DNA of 64,000 nucleotides from the NCBI RefSeq assembly GCF_000688455.1, contig NZ_JIAL01000001.1:1581001-1645000 (forward strand). The letters are read 5' to 3'. The stretch comes from Pseudacidobacterium ailaaui. GTDB taxonomy: Bacteria; Acidobacteriota; Terriglobia; Terriglobales; Acidobacteriaceae. The notes below the pieces were generated by a model. The model made no database searches. It was not told the DNA's origin and worked only from the letters and a program-made list of their open reading frames with translations. Shown here piece by piece: positions 26,660 to 34,939 of this stretch. The first letter of the stretch is position 1. Every line of letters starts with the position of its first letter. The position numbers and the translations under genes are program-made.

Positions 26660-27448
26660 GTGAGCAGTCTTCAGAAAAGCCGAAAGCCGGCAAGAGCAGT
26701 GGTCGCTCTTCTCCAGGTGCTGTTCATTGCTGGATTGCTGGTGCTGTGGGACATCGGAGCCAGAAGAGAGCCCGGACATCTTCTGCCCACACCATGGGGC
26801 ACGGTCGAGGGCATTCTGGACCTGGTGCGCCACAATCTGCTGCTCAAATATGTCGTGGCTTCGCTGTTCCGCGTGACCTGGGGCTTTGTGCTGGCTGCGG
26901 CGCTGGCGATCCCGCTGGGACTGGCCATCGGCTGGTACAAGAGGGCAGAGATGGCACTAAATCCGATCGTGCAGATCCTGCGTCCGATTTCGCCGCTGGC
27001 GTGGATCCCGATTGCGATTCTGTGGTTCGGCGTAGGCGATCTTGCGGCCATCTTTCTCATCTTTGTCGGGTCATTTTTGCCCCTGTTGCTGTCGGCCATC
27101 CAAGCCACGCGGAGTGTACCGGCGGTTCACATCCATGCGGGACGGAATTTTGGCCTCAAGCCGGGCCGGCTGATTGCCCAGGTCATCTTTCCCGCTGTAT
27201 TACCGCAATTGCTGGTTGGGTTGCGCATCACTCTTGGCGTGGCGTGGCTGGTCGTGGTCGCGGCCGAGATGATTGCGGTGAATTCAGGTCTGGGATTTCT
27301 GATTGTCGATGCGCGAAACGCCGGAAACCGTTATGACCTGGTGGTTGCCGGTATGGTCATGATTGGCGTCATTGGACTGCTGCTCGATGCGGGAATGCGT
27401 TCGCTGGGAAGGTTGAAGTCATTCCGCTGGAGTTATTCCGAGGATTGA
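26660..27448 (+). CDS. ABC transporter permease 1 (NitT/TauT type)
   Basis: From GTG 26660 (AGGGA upstream) the product has 262 residues, the usual length for SsuC/TauC/NrtB permeases; ATG 26567 would add 31 residues that the second permease lacks. Six or so membrane segments are visible. The EAA-loop region contains HAGRNFGLKPGRLIAQVIFPAVLPQLLVG cut into its usual A-G-x4-P layout. It is closely related to the second permease at 28238-29020, for example in QILRPISPLAWIPIAI and AAEMIAVNSGLGFL. The ATPase gene starts 4 nt after its stop. It should form the transmembrane channel, probably as a heterodimer with permease 2. Confidence 0.88.
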   Translation: MSSLQKSRKPARAVVALLQVLFIAGLLVLWDIGARREPGHLLPTPWGTVEGILDLVRHNLLLKYVVASLFRVTWGFVLAAALAIPLGLAIGWYKRAEMALNPIVQILRPISPLAWIPIAILWFGVGDLAAIFLIFVGSFLPLLLSAIQATRSVPAVHIHAGRNFGLKPGRLIAQVIFPAVLPQLLVGLRITLGVAWLVVVAAEMIAVNSGLGFLIVDARNAGNRYDLVVAGMVMIGVIGLLLDAGMRSLGRLKSFRWSYSED

Positions 27449-27452
27449 GACT

Positions 27453-28241
27453 GTGCTTGTAAAAGAAACTACTGTTCCTAAAACTGCGTTGAAGACCAAG
27501 CTTTGCGTTGAGAATGTGAGCGTCACCTTTCAGCGCGACAAAGACCAGGTCCATGTACTTGAAAATGTGAGCCTGGAGGTGGGCGATGGCGAGTTTGTCT
27601 GCCTGGTTGGCCCTTCCGGATGCGGAAAGACCACCCTGCTGAATGCTATGGCTGGGTTTCTTGCGCCCACGGCAGGAGAGATCCGCGTGGACGGCGAAGT
27701 GGTGCAGGGGCCGGACCCGCGCCGTATCTTTGTCTTTCAGGAGCGGGGTGTTTTTCCCTGGCTTACGGTCGAAGGCAACATCGGCTTTGGGCTCTTCAGA
27801 TTGTCCCGGGCGGAGCGCGAACAGCGCATCGCCCACTACGTGAAGATGGTCGGACTCCAGGGCTTTGAAAAGGCCTATCCCAGCGAGCTTTCCGGAGGAA
27901 TGAAGCAGAGGCTGGAAGTCGCGCGCGCCCTGGCCGTGAATCCGGACATGCTGTTTCTGGATGAGCCATTCGGCGCGCTGGACTCGATTACGCGGCTGGT
28001 GATGCGTAAGGAACTGCTGCGCATCTGGGAGGCCGAGCGAAAGACGATCATCTTTGTGACGCATGATATTGACGAGGCCGTGCAGCTTGCCGATCGGGTG
28101 GTGGTGATGAGCTCGCGTCCGGCGACGATCCAGCAAATTGTGGACATCGACATTCCGCATCCGCGCAATCTCAGTTCGGCACGCTATCTGGAGCTGCGTG
28201 ACGGAATCTTTCAACAGATTGGACTGGCGCACCAGATATGA
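27453..28241 (+). CDS. ABC transporter ATP-binding protein (SsuB/TauB/NrtD type)
   Basis: The 262-residue nucleotide-binding subunit is complete. It has Walker A GPSGCGKT at 53-60, Q-loop FVFQERGVFPW near 94-103, signature LSGGMKQ at 146-152, Walker B MLFLDEP at 166-172 and H-loop His204 (VTHDIDEAV). Q-E-R-G-x-F-P-W is the pattern typical of the NitT/TauT family. GTG 27453 is the start with GAGGA about 9 nt upstream. Its stop overlaps the start of permease 2 by 4 nt (ATGA). It drives import through the two flanking permeases. Confidence 0.93.
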   Translation: MLVKETTVPKTALKTKLCVENVSVTFQRDKDQVHVLENVSLEVGDGEFVCLVGPSGCGKTTLLNAMAGFLAPTAGEIRVDGEVVQGPDPRRIFVFQERGVFPWLTVEGNIGFGLFRLSRAEREQRIAHYVKMVGLQGFEKAYPSELSGGMKQRLEVARALAVNPDMLFLDEPFGALDSITRLVMRKELLRIWEAERKTIIFVTHDIDEAVQLADRVVVMSSRPATIQQIVDIDIPHPRNLSSARYLELRDGIFQQIGLAHQI

Positions 28242-29020
28242 TCGGGACTGGTCAACAGCAAAGATGGGAAAGGTTTCTGTGGCCCGTGCTGGCCACTGGA
28301 GCGCTGTTGCTGCTCTGGCATTATGGAGTGCTCTGGAGCGGCACGCGGGTCTTCCCCTCCCCACATGATGTCGAGAAAGGCATGGGTGAACTTCTGCGCC
28401 ACCATGTTCTGTGGGCCGACATACGAGACTCGCTGCGGCGCGTGGCCCTTGGCTTCGGGCTTTCTGTTCTGGCGGGCATCCCGGTGGGCCTGTTGCTGGG
28501 CTGGTATCCGGCGGCCAACGAGGTCGTGAATCCGGTCATGCAAGTGCTGCGCCCCATCAGCCCGATTGCTTGGATTCCTGTGGCCATCATCTTTTTTGGC
28601 GTGGGAGACAAGGCGGCCATCTTCCTTATTTTTCTGGGTTCCTTCTTTCCGATTGTGGTTGCCTGCATCAACGGCGTTTCCAATGTGCCGGCCATCTACC
28701 GGCGTGCGGGGCGCAACTTTGGCCTGACCCCGGCGCAGATTCTGGCCCGAGTGGTCTTCCCGGCGGCATTGCCACAGGTCCTGACCGGGCTGCGTATCGC
28801 GCTGGGCATTGCCTGGCTGGTGGTGGTGGCGGCAGAGATGATTGCTGTTGACTCCGGTCTGGGCTTTCTGGTGATTGATTCCCGCAATTCCGGAAAACGC
28901 TACGACCTGGTGGTGGCCGCCATTCTCATGATTGGCGTCATCGGTCTGGTCCTCGATACGGCCTTCCGCAGCCTGGAGAAGATGAGAGCAGTGCGATGGG
29001 GGTTTCGCAATGAATCCTAA
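28238..29020 (+). CDS. ABC transporter permease 2 (NitT/TauT type)
   Basis: A 260-residue polytopic permease, paralogous along its length to permease 1 (shared LRPISPIAWIPVAI, FFGVGDKAAIFLIF, RAGRNFGLTPAQI, AAEMIAVDSGLGFL). Classical Nrt/Ssu/Tau importers usually use one permease gene as a homodimer; here two different copies flank the ATPase, which points to a heterodimer and an old duplication. It overlaps the ATPase by 4 nt and the binding-protein gene by 11 nt. Confidence 0.9.
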   Translation: MIGTGQQQRWERFLWPVLATGALLLLWHYGVLWSGTRVFPSPHDVEKGMGELLRHHVLWADIRDSLRRVALGFGLSVLAGIPVGLLLGWYPAANEVVNPVMQVLRPISPIAWIPVAIIFFGVGDKAAIFLIFLGSFFPIVVACINGVSNVPAIYRRAGRNFGLTPAQILARVVFPAALPQVLTGLRIALGIAWLVVVAAEMIAVDSGLGFLVIDSRNSGKRYDLVVAAILMIGVIGLVLDTAFRSLEKMRAVRWGFRNES

Positions 29021-30068
29021 ACGAATTGCCATTCTGGGGCTGGCCTCATGGCTGGTCCTGATTACGGCCCTCCATGGATATCTCAATGTGAACTGGGGGG
29101 CGGTGCTTAATGACTTCCGTCCGCCGGAGAAGCGCAAGGTCGTGGTGGCGTATCTTCCTGTCACCTGCCAGCTTACCTGTCCGGTGACCGACTATATCTC
29201 AAAGTTTTCCGAAAGCGGTGAGATCTTTCTGCCCCGGATGTTTCAGGGTTTTCCCGAGATCAAAGAAGCGTTGATTTCCAATAAGGTGCAGGCGGCGTTT
29301 ATTGTGGCGCCCCTGGCCATTGCGCTGGTCGCGCAAGGCGTCCCGATTAAGGTGGTCTACCTGGGCCATCGTTACGGGAGCGCGCTGGTGGTCAGCAAAA
29401 ATGGACCGGTAAAACAGTTCACCGACCTGAAGGGCCGCACGGTTGCCATTCCCAGCCGCTTTTCCGATGAAAGGCTCATCCTGTTCCGCGCCATGAAGAT
29501 CTGGGGAATGAAGCCAGGTGACATTCATATGGTAGAGATGGCACCCCCCGATGTCTCCGGTGCGCTGGCCGCAGGCGCGATTGATGGTTTTGTCATGGGC
29601 GAACCTTTTCCTTCCCAGGCGGAGATGGCAGGCTACGGCAAGGTGCTCTTCCAAGCGCGGGACTACTGGCCTGACTATATGTCCTGCATACTTGTGGTTC
29701 GCCAGGACCTGATTGACAAGCGTCCTGAGGCCGTCCAGGTGCTGGTCGACGGGATTGCGCGCTCCGGTCTATGGCTGGACAAGGGCAAACGTTACCGGGA
29801 AGACGCAGCGGACTTTGTAGGGCGCTACTACTATAACCAGAAGCCTGCCCTGCTGCGCTGGGCCCTGACCAAGCCGATGGACCGCGTCGTCTATTCTCCG
29901 CTGGCTCCGAGGAAAGCGGACTTTGACCTGGTGCGCGACCTGATGATGGAAACCGGCGTGCTGAATAAGAAGATAGAGTTTTCTGACTACACAGATACTC
30001 GTTTTTCAGACAAAGCCACGATGCAGACGCCCTGGAAGTATGAGCCGGGGATCGCCGCGGCCAATTAG
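29010..30068 (+). CDS. ABC transporter substrate-binding protein (NrtA/SsuA-like) with a CxxxC near its N-terminus
   Basis: The 352-residue protein has a single N-terminal hydrophobic segment (residues about 6-26) without a lipobox, so it is exported or anchored in the inner membrane. The rest matches the NMT1/NrtA/SsuA type: NKVQAAFIVAPLAIAL, DLKGRTVAIPSRFSDER and GAIDGFVMGEPFP. An unusual feature is Cys53-x3-Cys57 (TCQLTC), placed right after the first strand where substrate contacts are made in this fold. Together with the HMA protein downstream this suggests a metal ion or a metal- or thiol-bound ligand in place of nitrate or taurine. That substrate idea is inference. Confidence 0.87.
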   Translation: MNPKRIAILGLASWLVLITALHGYLNVNWGAVLNDFRPPEKRKVVVAYLPVTCQLTCPVTDYISKFSESGEIFLPRMFQGFPEIKEALISNKVQAAFIVAPLAIALVAQGVPIKVVYLGHRYGSALVVSKNGPVKQFTDLKGRTVAIPSRFSDERLILFRAMKIWGMKPGDIHMVEMAPPDVSGALAAGAIDGFVMGEPFPSQAEMAGYGKVLFQARDYWPDYMSCILVVRQDLIDKRPEAVQVLVDGIARSGLWLDKGKRYREDAADFVGRYYYNQKPALLRWALTKPMDRVVYSPLAPRKADFDLVRDLMMETGVLNKKIEFSDYTDTRFSDKATMQTPWKYEPGIAAAN

Positions 30069-30089
30069 CCGTTCCGGTAAGGAGGAGAT

Positions 30090-30392
30090 ATGTTACGCAG
30101 ACACTTTCTTCAATTCATTGGCGCTGCCGGAGCAACGGGCCTGGCTGCGGCCGCAAAGCTGCACAGCGGGGAGGCCCGTTCCGTCGAGTACGCGGTCAGG
30201 GGCTTTACCTGCATCACCTGCGCCGTAGGTCTGGAGACCCTTCTGCAACAGAAGAAGGGCGTCCTTTCCGCCAAGGCAAGTTATCCGAATGCATCGGTCA
30301 GCATCCGCTTTGACCCGGAAAAGGTCACCGAGGAGCAACTGAAGGGCTACATCGCCGAGATGGGCTTTACTGCTACTCCAAAACACGCCTAG
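30090..30392 (+). CDS. Tat-exported heavy-metal-associated (HMA) domain protein
   Basis: This is a 100-residue protein. A Tat-type signal (RRHFLQFIGAAGATGLAAA) is followed by an HMA domain with the metal motif CITC (Cys41, Cys44) in GFTCITCAVGLE; classical HMA domains read GMTCxxC. The beta-alpha-beta-beta-alpha-beta pattern continues to the end (SIRFDPEKVTEEQLKGYIAEMGF). A strong ribosome binding site (AAGGAGG) precedes the ATG. MerP, CopZ and the N-domains of P-type ATPases are relatives that carry Hg(II) or Cu(I). Lying directly after an ABC binding-protein gene, it is probably a periplasmic metal carrier serving that importer. Confidence 0.85.
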   Translation: MLRRHFLQFIGAAGATGLAAAAKLHSGEARSVEYAVRGFTCITCAVGLETLLQQKKGVLSAKASYPNASVSIRFDPEKVTEEQLKGYIAEMGFTATPKHA

Positions 30393-30409
30393 CTGCAGAA
30401 AGGGACCCC

Positions 30410-31165
30410 GTGACGGACTACTTGCGCATCGCTAAGGGGCTCATGCAGGACCTTTCCCTGCTGCACAGACCCGTAGCGGTATGCTTCACCGATGCCGTAC
30501 CCGATGGTGTCCCGCAATATCCGGAGCGGGTCCCCGCAGGATGCCGTTTCTGGCAGGAAGGCGCTACGGCCAGCTTTGCGACCTCTGCCGTGGACCATGC
30601 CCTCTGCGCCATTGGAACCTATACGCACAACCTACAAGCCGGGCCAGCACAGCAGCAGGAACTGATGGCGGCGCTTCAGCTCTTCCGCGAACTTGATTAC
30701 GTGCGGGAAGAAGACGTCGCCGCGCTTCCTGTGCTTCAAAAAAGTCCTAGGTATGTTCTTTATGCTCCGCTGGATGAGGCGAGGGTACGGCCCGATGTTG
30801 TGCTGTTGTTTGTGAACGCAAGCCAGGCGCTGCTGCTTTCAGAAGCGGTGCAGCAGGTGGAGCAGGGCCATGCTCCCGCCATGGGAAGGCCGGCATGTGC
30901 GGTGGTCCCTCAGGTGGCCAACACCGGACGGGCGGCGGTAAGCATGGGATGCTGCGGTGCGCGCGCATATCTGGATGTCCTGCGCGAGGACACGATGCTG
31001 TTTGCATTGCCGGGCGCAACTCTTGAGGCCTATGCCCAGCGGGTCGAGGTGCTGGCCGCGGCCAATCGGACGTTGTCCCGCTTTCATCAGATCAGGCAGC
31101 GGGAGCTGGCCGCAGGGAGACGGCCTTCCATCGAAGAACTGGTGGTCCAGGTCCAGACCCTGTAA
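30410..31165 (+). CDS. DUF169 family protein (COG2043)
   Basis: The 251-residue cytosolic protein starts at GTG 30410 with AAAGGGA upstream. It shows features of DUF169/COG2043: an N-terminal RPVAVCF segment, ACAVVPQVANTGRAAVSMGCCGAR in pieces (MGCCGAR being the most typical), and a C-terminal helical tail. Cysteines are notably common (Cys in VAVCF, AGCRF, ALCAIG, ACAVV and the CC pair). No enzymatic activity is established for the family as far as I know. It closes the importer operon, 17 nt after the HMA gene, and may handle the imported cysteine-binding ligand in the cytosol; that is inference. Confidence 0.8.
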   Translation: MTDYLRIAKGLMQDLSLLHRPVAVCFTDAVPDGVPQYPERVPAGCRFWQEGATASFATSAVDHALCAIGTYTHNLQAGPAQQQELMAALQLFRELDYVREEDVAALPVLQKSPRYVLYAPLDEARVRPDVVLLFVNASQALLLSEAVQQVEQGHAPAMGRPACAVVPQVANTGRAAVSMGCCGARAYLDVLREDTMLFALPGATLEAYAQRVEVLAAANRTLSRFHQIRQRELAAGRRPSIEELVVQVQTL

Positions 31166-31195
31166 GCAGCGTCTGGACCTGCTGTTTGCTGCGTC

Positions 31196-33883
31196 CTATT
31201 CGGGCAGCGTGACTGTGCCCTTCATTTCAAAGGTTCCGGCCACTGTTGGTGCTCCTGTGTTCGGCTGACCGCCTCCGGCAGAGACAGAGTACTTGCCTTC
31301 CGGAACGATGATCTTGCCGTCCTCAGTCACCATGCTCAGGTCACGCGGCTTCAACTCAAAGTGAACGGTCTCCGACTGGCCGGGGTTGAGATGCACGCGC
31401 CGGAAGCCGCGCAGCGCGCGAATGGGAGCGCCCTTCACATCCGGGAAGCTGAGATAGAGCTGGGCCACTTCGTCCCCTGCTACCTTGCCGGTATTGGTGA
31501 CGGTCACCTCAGCAGTCAGCGGCTGGCCTGCAGTTACGCTGTCCGGCAACTTGAGGTTGCTGTAGGAAAAGGTGGTATAGCTCAATCCGTATCCAAAGGG
31601 ATAGAGCGGCGTTCCCTCAAAGTAGCGATACGTGCGCCCCTTCATGTCATAGCTCTCGAAAGGCGGAAGCTGGTCCACGCCGGTGTAGAACGTCACCGGG
31701 AGGCGTCCGGCCGGATTGTTCTTGCCGGAAAGCGTTTCGGCAACGGCCGTCCCGCCCTCTTCGCCCGGATACCACGCATCGAGGATGGCATTCACGTGTT
31801 CTTTGGCCCAGTTGACGGAGAGCGCGCTGCCATTGGTCAGCACCAGCACGACCGGCTTCCCGGTGGCCACCAGGGCCTCCAGAAGGTCTTCCTCGGGCTT
31901 AGGAAGGTCGAGGCTGGTGCGGTCGCCACCCTTAAAGCCGGGCTCACTGACCTGCATCTCTTCACCTTCGAGTTCACTGGTGATGCCAAGGACGGCAATG
32001 ACGACACCGGCGTTCTGCGCTGCTGTGATGGCCTCAGGTTGCGGCCTCATGTCCACTTTGGACCAGACCAGTTGCGCTGCCGGTGTTTCCTGCTCCGGCG
32101 GCGTGTATTCCACGCGGAGCGTGGAGGGCCTTCCGGCCTCCAGATGGACACGGCCCAGCTTGGCTTCGCTGGCATCACCGCTATAGGAAGAGGTGACATT
32201 TTTTCCGTCGAGCTGGATGCGGAAAAACCCGTTTGCCTTAAGGCCCAGATTGTAGTCACCCGTCGCCGGCGCGGTCAGTGTGCCTTCCCAGCGTATGGCC
32301 AGAGGGTGGACCTGGGCCACCTCGGCAGGGAGGGGCTGTGCAGAAACATCGATCGTCGAGACGTTCCGCTCAGCCAGCGGCTTCATGGCTTCGGGCCGGT
32401 TGATGTTCGTCATATCGAGCCTGGAAAAGCTCTCTTTGATGCCGCCCAATGCCGAGGCTGGTACCGGATCTGCATCGTGGTTGAGGAACTGTGTTCCGGG
32501 AACATACTGGATCGTGCTGGAGGCAAACTCCTTTCGCAGTCCTTCAAGAATGGAGACCGTATGCGTAGGGATGCCGTTGTAATTGCCCAGAAGCACCCGG
32601 GTCTGGCTTGCGAGTGGACCGATGACGGCAATCCTGAGGCCGCTGGTCTTCAGCGGCAGCGTTCCGTCATTCTTCAGCAGCACCATGGACTCGTCGGCGA
32701 TCCTGCGCGCCAGTTCGCGATGCGCAGGGCTGTTCAGCTCTTCGGGGTCGATCTTCGTATAGGACACCATCTCCGGAGGGTCGAACATGCCGAGCTTCAT
32801 GCGGGCGGTAAAGAGCCGGACAAGGGCGCGGTCGATGTCGCTCTCCTTGAGGTAACCTTCGTGGACGGCATCGAGATAGGGCTTGTAGTCGTGATCGTCC
32901 TTCACTTTGAAGGTGAAGTCTACACACTCATTGTCCATTCCACGTTGCAGGCTGATGGCCGAGGCCTGCGCCTGGGTCGGTTTGAAGTGATGGTTCTGGT
33001 AGATGTCTATCACTGCACCGCAGTCTGAAACCACGTAGCCGCCAAACTTCCACTTGCCGCGCAGCTGGTCCTGCAGCAGAAACTGATTGGCGCAGGCAGG
33101 CTCGCCGTTGATGCTGTTGTAGGCGCACATCACAGAACCGGCCTGGGCCTCCGTGACCGTGGCGCGGAAGGCAGGCAGGTAAGTGTCCAGCTCATCGTGC
33201 TTGCTCACAGTCACGTCCGCAACATGGCGGGTCGGCTCCGGACCGCTGTGTACGGCGAAGTGTTTCGGCGTGGAGATGACGCGGTAGTATTTCGGGTCTG
33301 TGCCCTGCATTCCGGTCACGAAGGCCACGCCCATGCGCGCGGTCAGGAAGGGGTCTTCACCGTAGGTTTCCTGTCCGCGGCCCCAGCGCGGGTCACGGAA
33401 GATGTTGATGTTGGGTGCCCAGAAATCGAGGCCGTGAAAGATGGAGCTGTTGCCGCCATTGGCCTGGACCTCCTTAGCATGAACAATGCGGCCCTCGGTG
33501 CCAATGACGACTGCCATCTTGTGGATGGCGTCTGGGTCAAAGGTAGCGGCAAGGCCGACAGGTTCAGGAAATTCTGTTGTGCCATTGACCGCTACTCCAT
33601 GCAGCGCCTCACTCCACCAGTCGTAGGCGGGGACATGCAGACGAGGAATGGCGCGCGCCTGATTGACAAGCTGCGAGGCCTTTTCTTCAAGCGTCATGCG
33701 CTTTACCAGATCAGCTGCACGCTCTTCCGGCGGCAGGGCCGGATTCAAATAAGCGGGTGTTTGCTGCGCGAAGCTGCAGCGGCAGCAAAGCAGGCACAGC
33801 ACAACGACCGCGGCTTGACGGAACTGGCGTATCCGAGAAAAAGCAGAGTTCCACCGAAAAGCAGACTGTTTCTGATGGTGCAC
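31196..33883 (-). CDS. Exported glycoside hydrolase family 3 (xylosidase/glucosidase type, with PA14 insert)
   Basis: GTG 33883 is chosen because AGGAG lies 8 nt upstream and the signal peptide (QAAVVVLCLLCCRCSFAQ) then begins properly; the frame stays open back to 33934. Order: GH3 N-domain with YDWWSEALHGVA, PRWGRGQETYGEDP and nucleophile Asp in VVSDCGAV; GH3 C-domain (ESMVLLKNDGTLPL); an inserted PA14-like segment (RWEGTLTAPATGDYNLGL); the second C-domain part; and a fibronectin-III-like tail (VTVTNTGKVAGDEVAQLYL). YxWWSEALHG and SDC are typical of beta-xylosidase-like GH3 enzymes. About 895 residues is normal for PA14-containing GH3. It should act in the periplasm on plant-derived oligosaccharides. 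It converges on the DUF169 gene. Confidence 0.92.
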   Translation of the reverse strand: MHHQKQSAFRWNSAFSRIRQFRQAAVVVLCLLCCRCSFAQQTPAYLNPALPPEERAADLVKRMTLEEKASQLVNQARAIPRLHVPAYDWWSEALHGVAVNGTTEFPEPVGLAATFDPDAIHKMAVVIGTEGRIVHAKEVQANGGNSSIFHGLDFWAPNINIFRDPRWGRGQETYGEDPFLTARMGVAFVTGMQGTDPKYYRVISTPKHFAVHSGPEPTRHVADVTVSKHDELDTYLPAFRATVTEAQAGSVMCAYNSINGEPACANQFLLQDQLRGKWKFGGYVVSDCGAVIDIYQNHHFKPTQAQASAISLQRGMDNECVDFTFKVKDDHDYKPYLDAVHEGYLKESDIDRALVRLFTARMKLGMFDPPEMVSYTKIDPEELNSPAHRELARRIADESMVLLKNDGTLPLKTSGLRIAVIGPLASQTRVLLGNYNGIPTHTVSILEGLRKEFASSTIQYVPGTQFLNHDADPVPASALGGIKESFSRLDMTNINRPEAMKPLAERNVSTIDVSAQPLPAEVAQVHPLAIRWEGTLTAPATGDYNLGLKANGFFRIQLDGKNVTSSYSGDASEAKLGRVHLEAGRPSTLRVEYTPPEQETPAAQLVWSKVDMRPQPEAITAAQNAGVVIAVLGITSELEGEEMQVSEPGFKGGDRTSLDLPKPEEDLLEALVATGKPVVLVLTNGSALSVNWAKEHVNAILDAWYPGEEGGTAVAETLSGKNNPAGRLPVTFYTGVDQLPPFESYDMKGRTYRYFEGTPLYPFGYGLSYTTFSYSNLKLPDSVTAGQPLTAEVTVTNTGKVAGDEVAQLYLSFPDVKGAPIRALRGFRRVHLNPGQSETVHFELKPRDLSMVTEDGKIIVPEGKYSVSAGGGQPNTGAPTVAGTFEMKGTVTLPE

Positions 33884-34128
33884 GAATGTCTCTCCTGAGT
33901 TTGAGGCAGATTTCATTTCCAGAAATGGACCCAACCACTGATACTAAATTGATTTTCTTCTGTCAAATTAAAGCCAACGCTGCAACCTTTCCTCCTGGAT
34001 TTCTAAGACAACCCGGTCCGTAAGAGTTCCCGGCAGGCTTTGAGGATTTGGTTTGCTCAAGACAGAGGCCGGAAAGGAGAAGACCGGTCCGAAAGCGTGG
34101 TTTTGTGTGAGCCGAGGCAGGGAGGTTT

Positions 34129-34587
34129 TCAGCCCGAGACCTTGCTCCTGCCTCTGCATCTGCGGGCAAGAAAGCGGCGTCTGCGCAGCTCCCACAGACC
34201 GGGGGTGATCACCAGCCACACCAGAGAAGCAAGGACGAGGCACAGAGCAGAATGCAGCCGCGGCAGCAGCTGCCAGAGGGTCCAGCCGAACAGAGACAGA
34301 CCCACGCACCCCAGAGCGGCACCGGCGGCGTCGCTGGCAGCAGCCATCCTGCCGCGTAGCGTACCGTCTTTCCCGATGGCGCGCTTTTTTCTGCGCTCGT
34401 GCGACTCAATCAGACTCGCACCGGCAGGAAAAATTGCAGGAAAGGCCAGGAACAAGCCGCCGATCTCCGGGCCATAGCGTTTGGCCACCAGGCCAGCCAG
34501 CAGACTGCAGAGGCCGCCAAAGAGAAAACGCAGAAGATACTCGTGTGGTTTCGATTCCCGGAGTGCGGACGTGCGGATCTCAATCAT
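34129..34587 (-). CDS. DUF3147-type small membrane protein (second of a pair)
   Basis: From ATG 34587 the product has 152 residues. RFLFGGLCSLLAGLVAKRYGPEIGGLFLAFPAIFPA, read in pieces, is the usual DUF3147 pattern (FGG, Y/GPxxGGLFLAFPAI, ESHE). Four hydrophobic segments and a very basic C-terminus (RRRRFLARRCRGR) are seen. The start overlaps the upstream DUF3147 gene by 4 nt (ATGA), so the pair probably forms a heteromeric complex. The family has no known function. Confidence 0.75.
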   Translation of the reverse strand: MIEIRTSALRESKPHEYLLRFLFGGLCSLLAGLVAKRYGPEIGGLFLAFPAIFPAGASLIESHERRKKRAIGKDGTLRGRMAAASDAAGAALGCVGLSLFGWTLWQLLPRLHSALCLVLASLVWLVITPGLWELRRRRFLARRCRGRSKVSG

Positions 34588-34937
34588 CGGGCCGTGGCCA
34601 TGGAAAAGAGTCCTGCGGTAGAAAAACTCACGACAAACCAGAGCGGCATCAGGAGGACCGTGGTCCACAGTGTGCTGGTCTTCCAGCGGCGCAAGGTCCA
34701 GCTCACCATGGCTGCATACACAAGAAAACCAAGCGCTCCGGGGACCATGGAACGTGCCTCAAGCGCAGCAGCATTTCTGCCCTCATGGACAATCGTCAGG
34801 GTGAGGGTGGCGAGGGCAATGGAAGGGGCGGCCCCGAAAAGTCCTGCGAAGCTTTTCGGCCTCAGCACGTCGGCCAGCATGGCGAAGAGAGTGACCAGAG
34901 TGCCGCCCAGAAGAAAACGGTACAGGGATTCCTGCAT
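34584..34937 (-). CDS. DUF3147-type small membrane protein (first of a pair)
   Basis: The 117-residue protein has four hydrophobic segments. The conserved segment DVLRPKSFAGLFGAAPSIALATL is recognisable (RPKSFAGLFGAAPS). It starts 2 nt after the inorganic pyrophosphatase stop and overlaps the next gene by 4 nt, so all three are one transcript. The link to pyrophosphatase is unexplained; the family has no known activity. Confidence 0.78.
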   Translation of the reverse strand: MQESLYRFLLGGTLVTLFAMLADVLRPKSFAGLFGAAPSIALATLTLTIVHEGRNAAALEARSMVPGALGFLVYAAMVSWTLRRWKTSTLWTTVLLMPLWFVVSFSTAGLFSMATAR

Positions 34938-34939
34938 GT

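Noticed and set aside
31361-33028. A 555-codon plus-strand frame inside the GH3 gene
   Set aside because: The minus strand encodes a complete GH3 enzyme with catalytic Asp; the opposite frame shows no recognisable protein.
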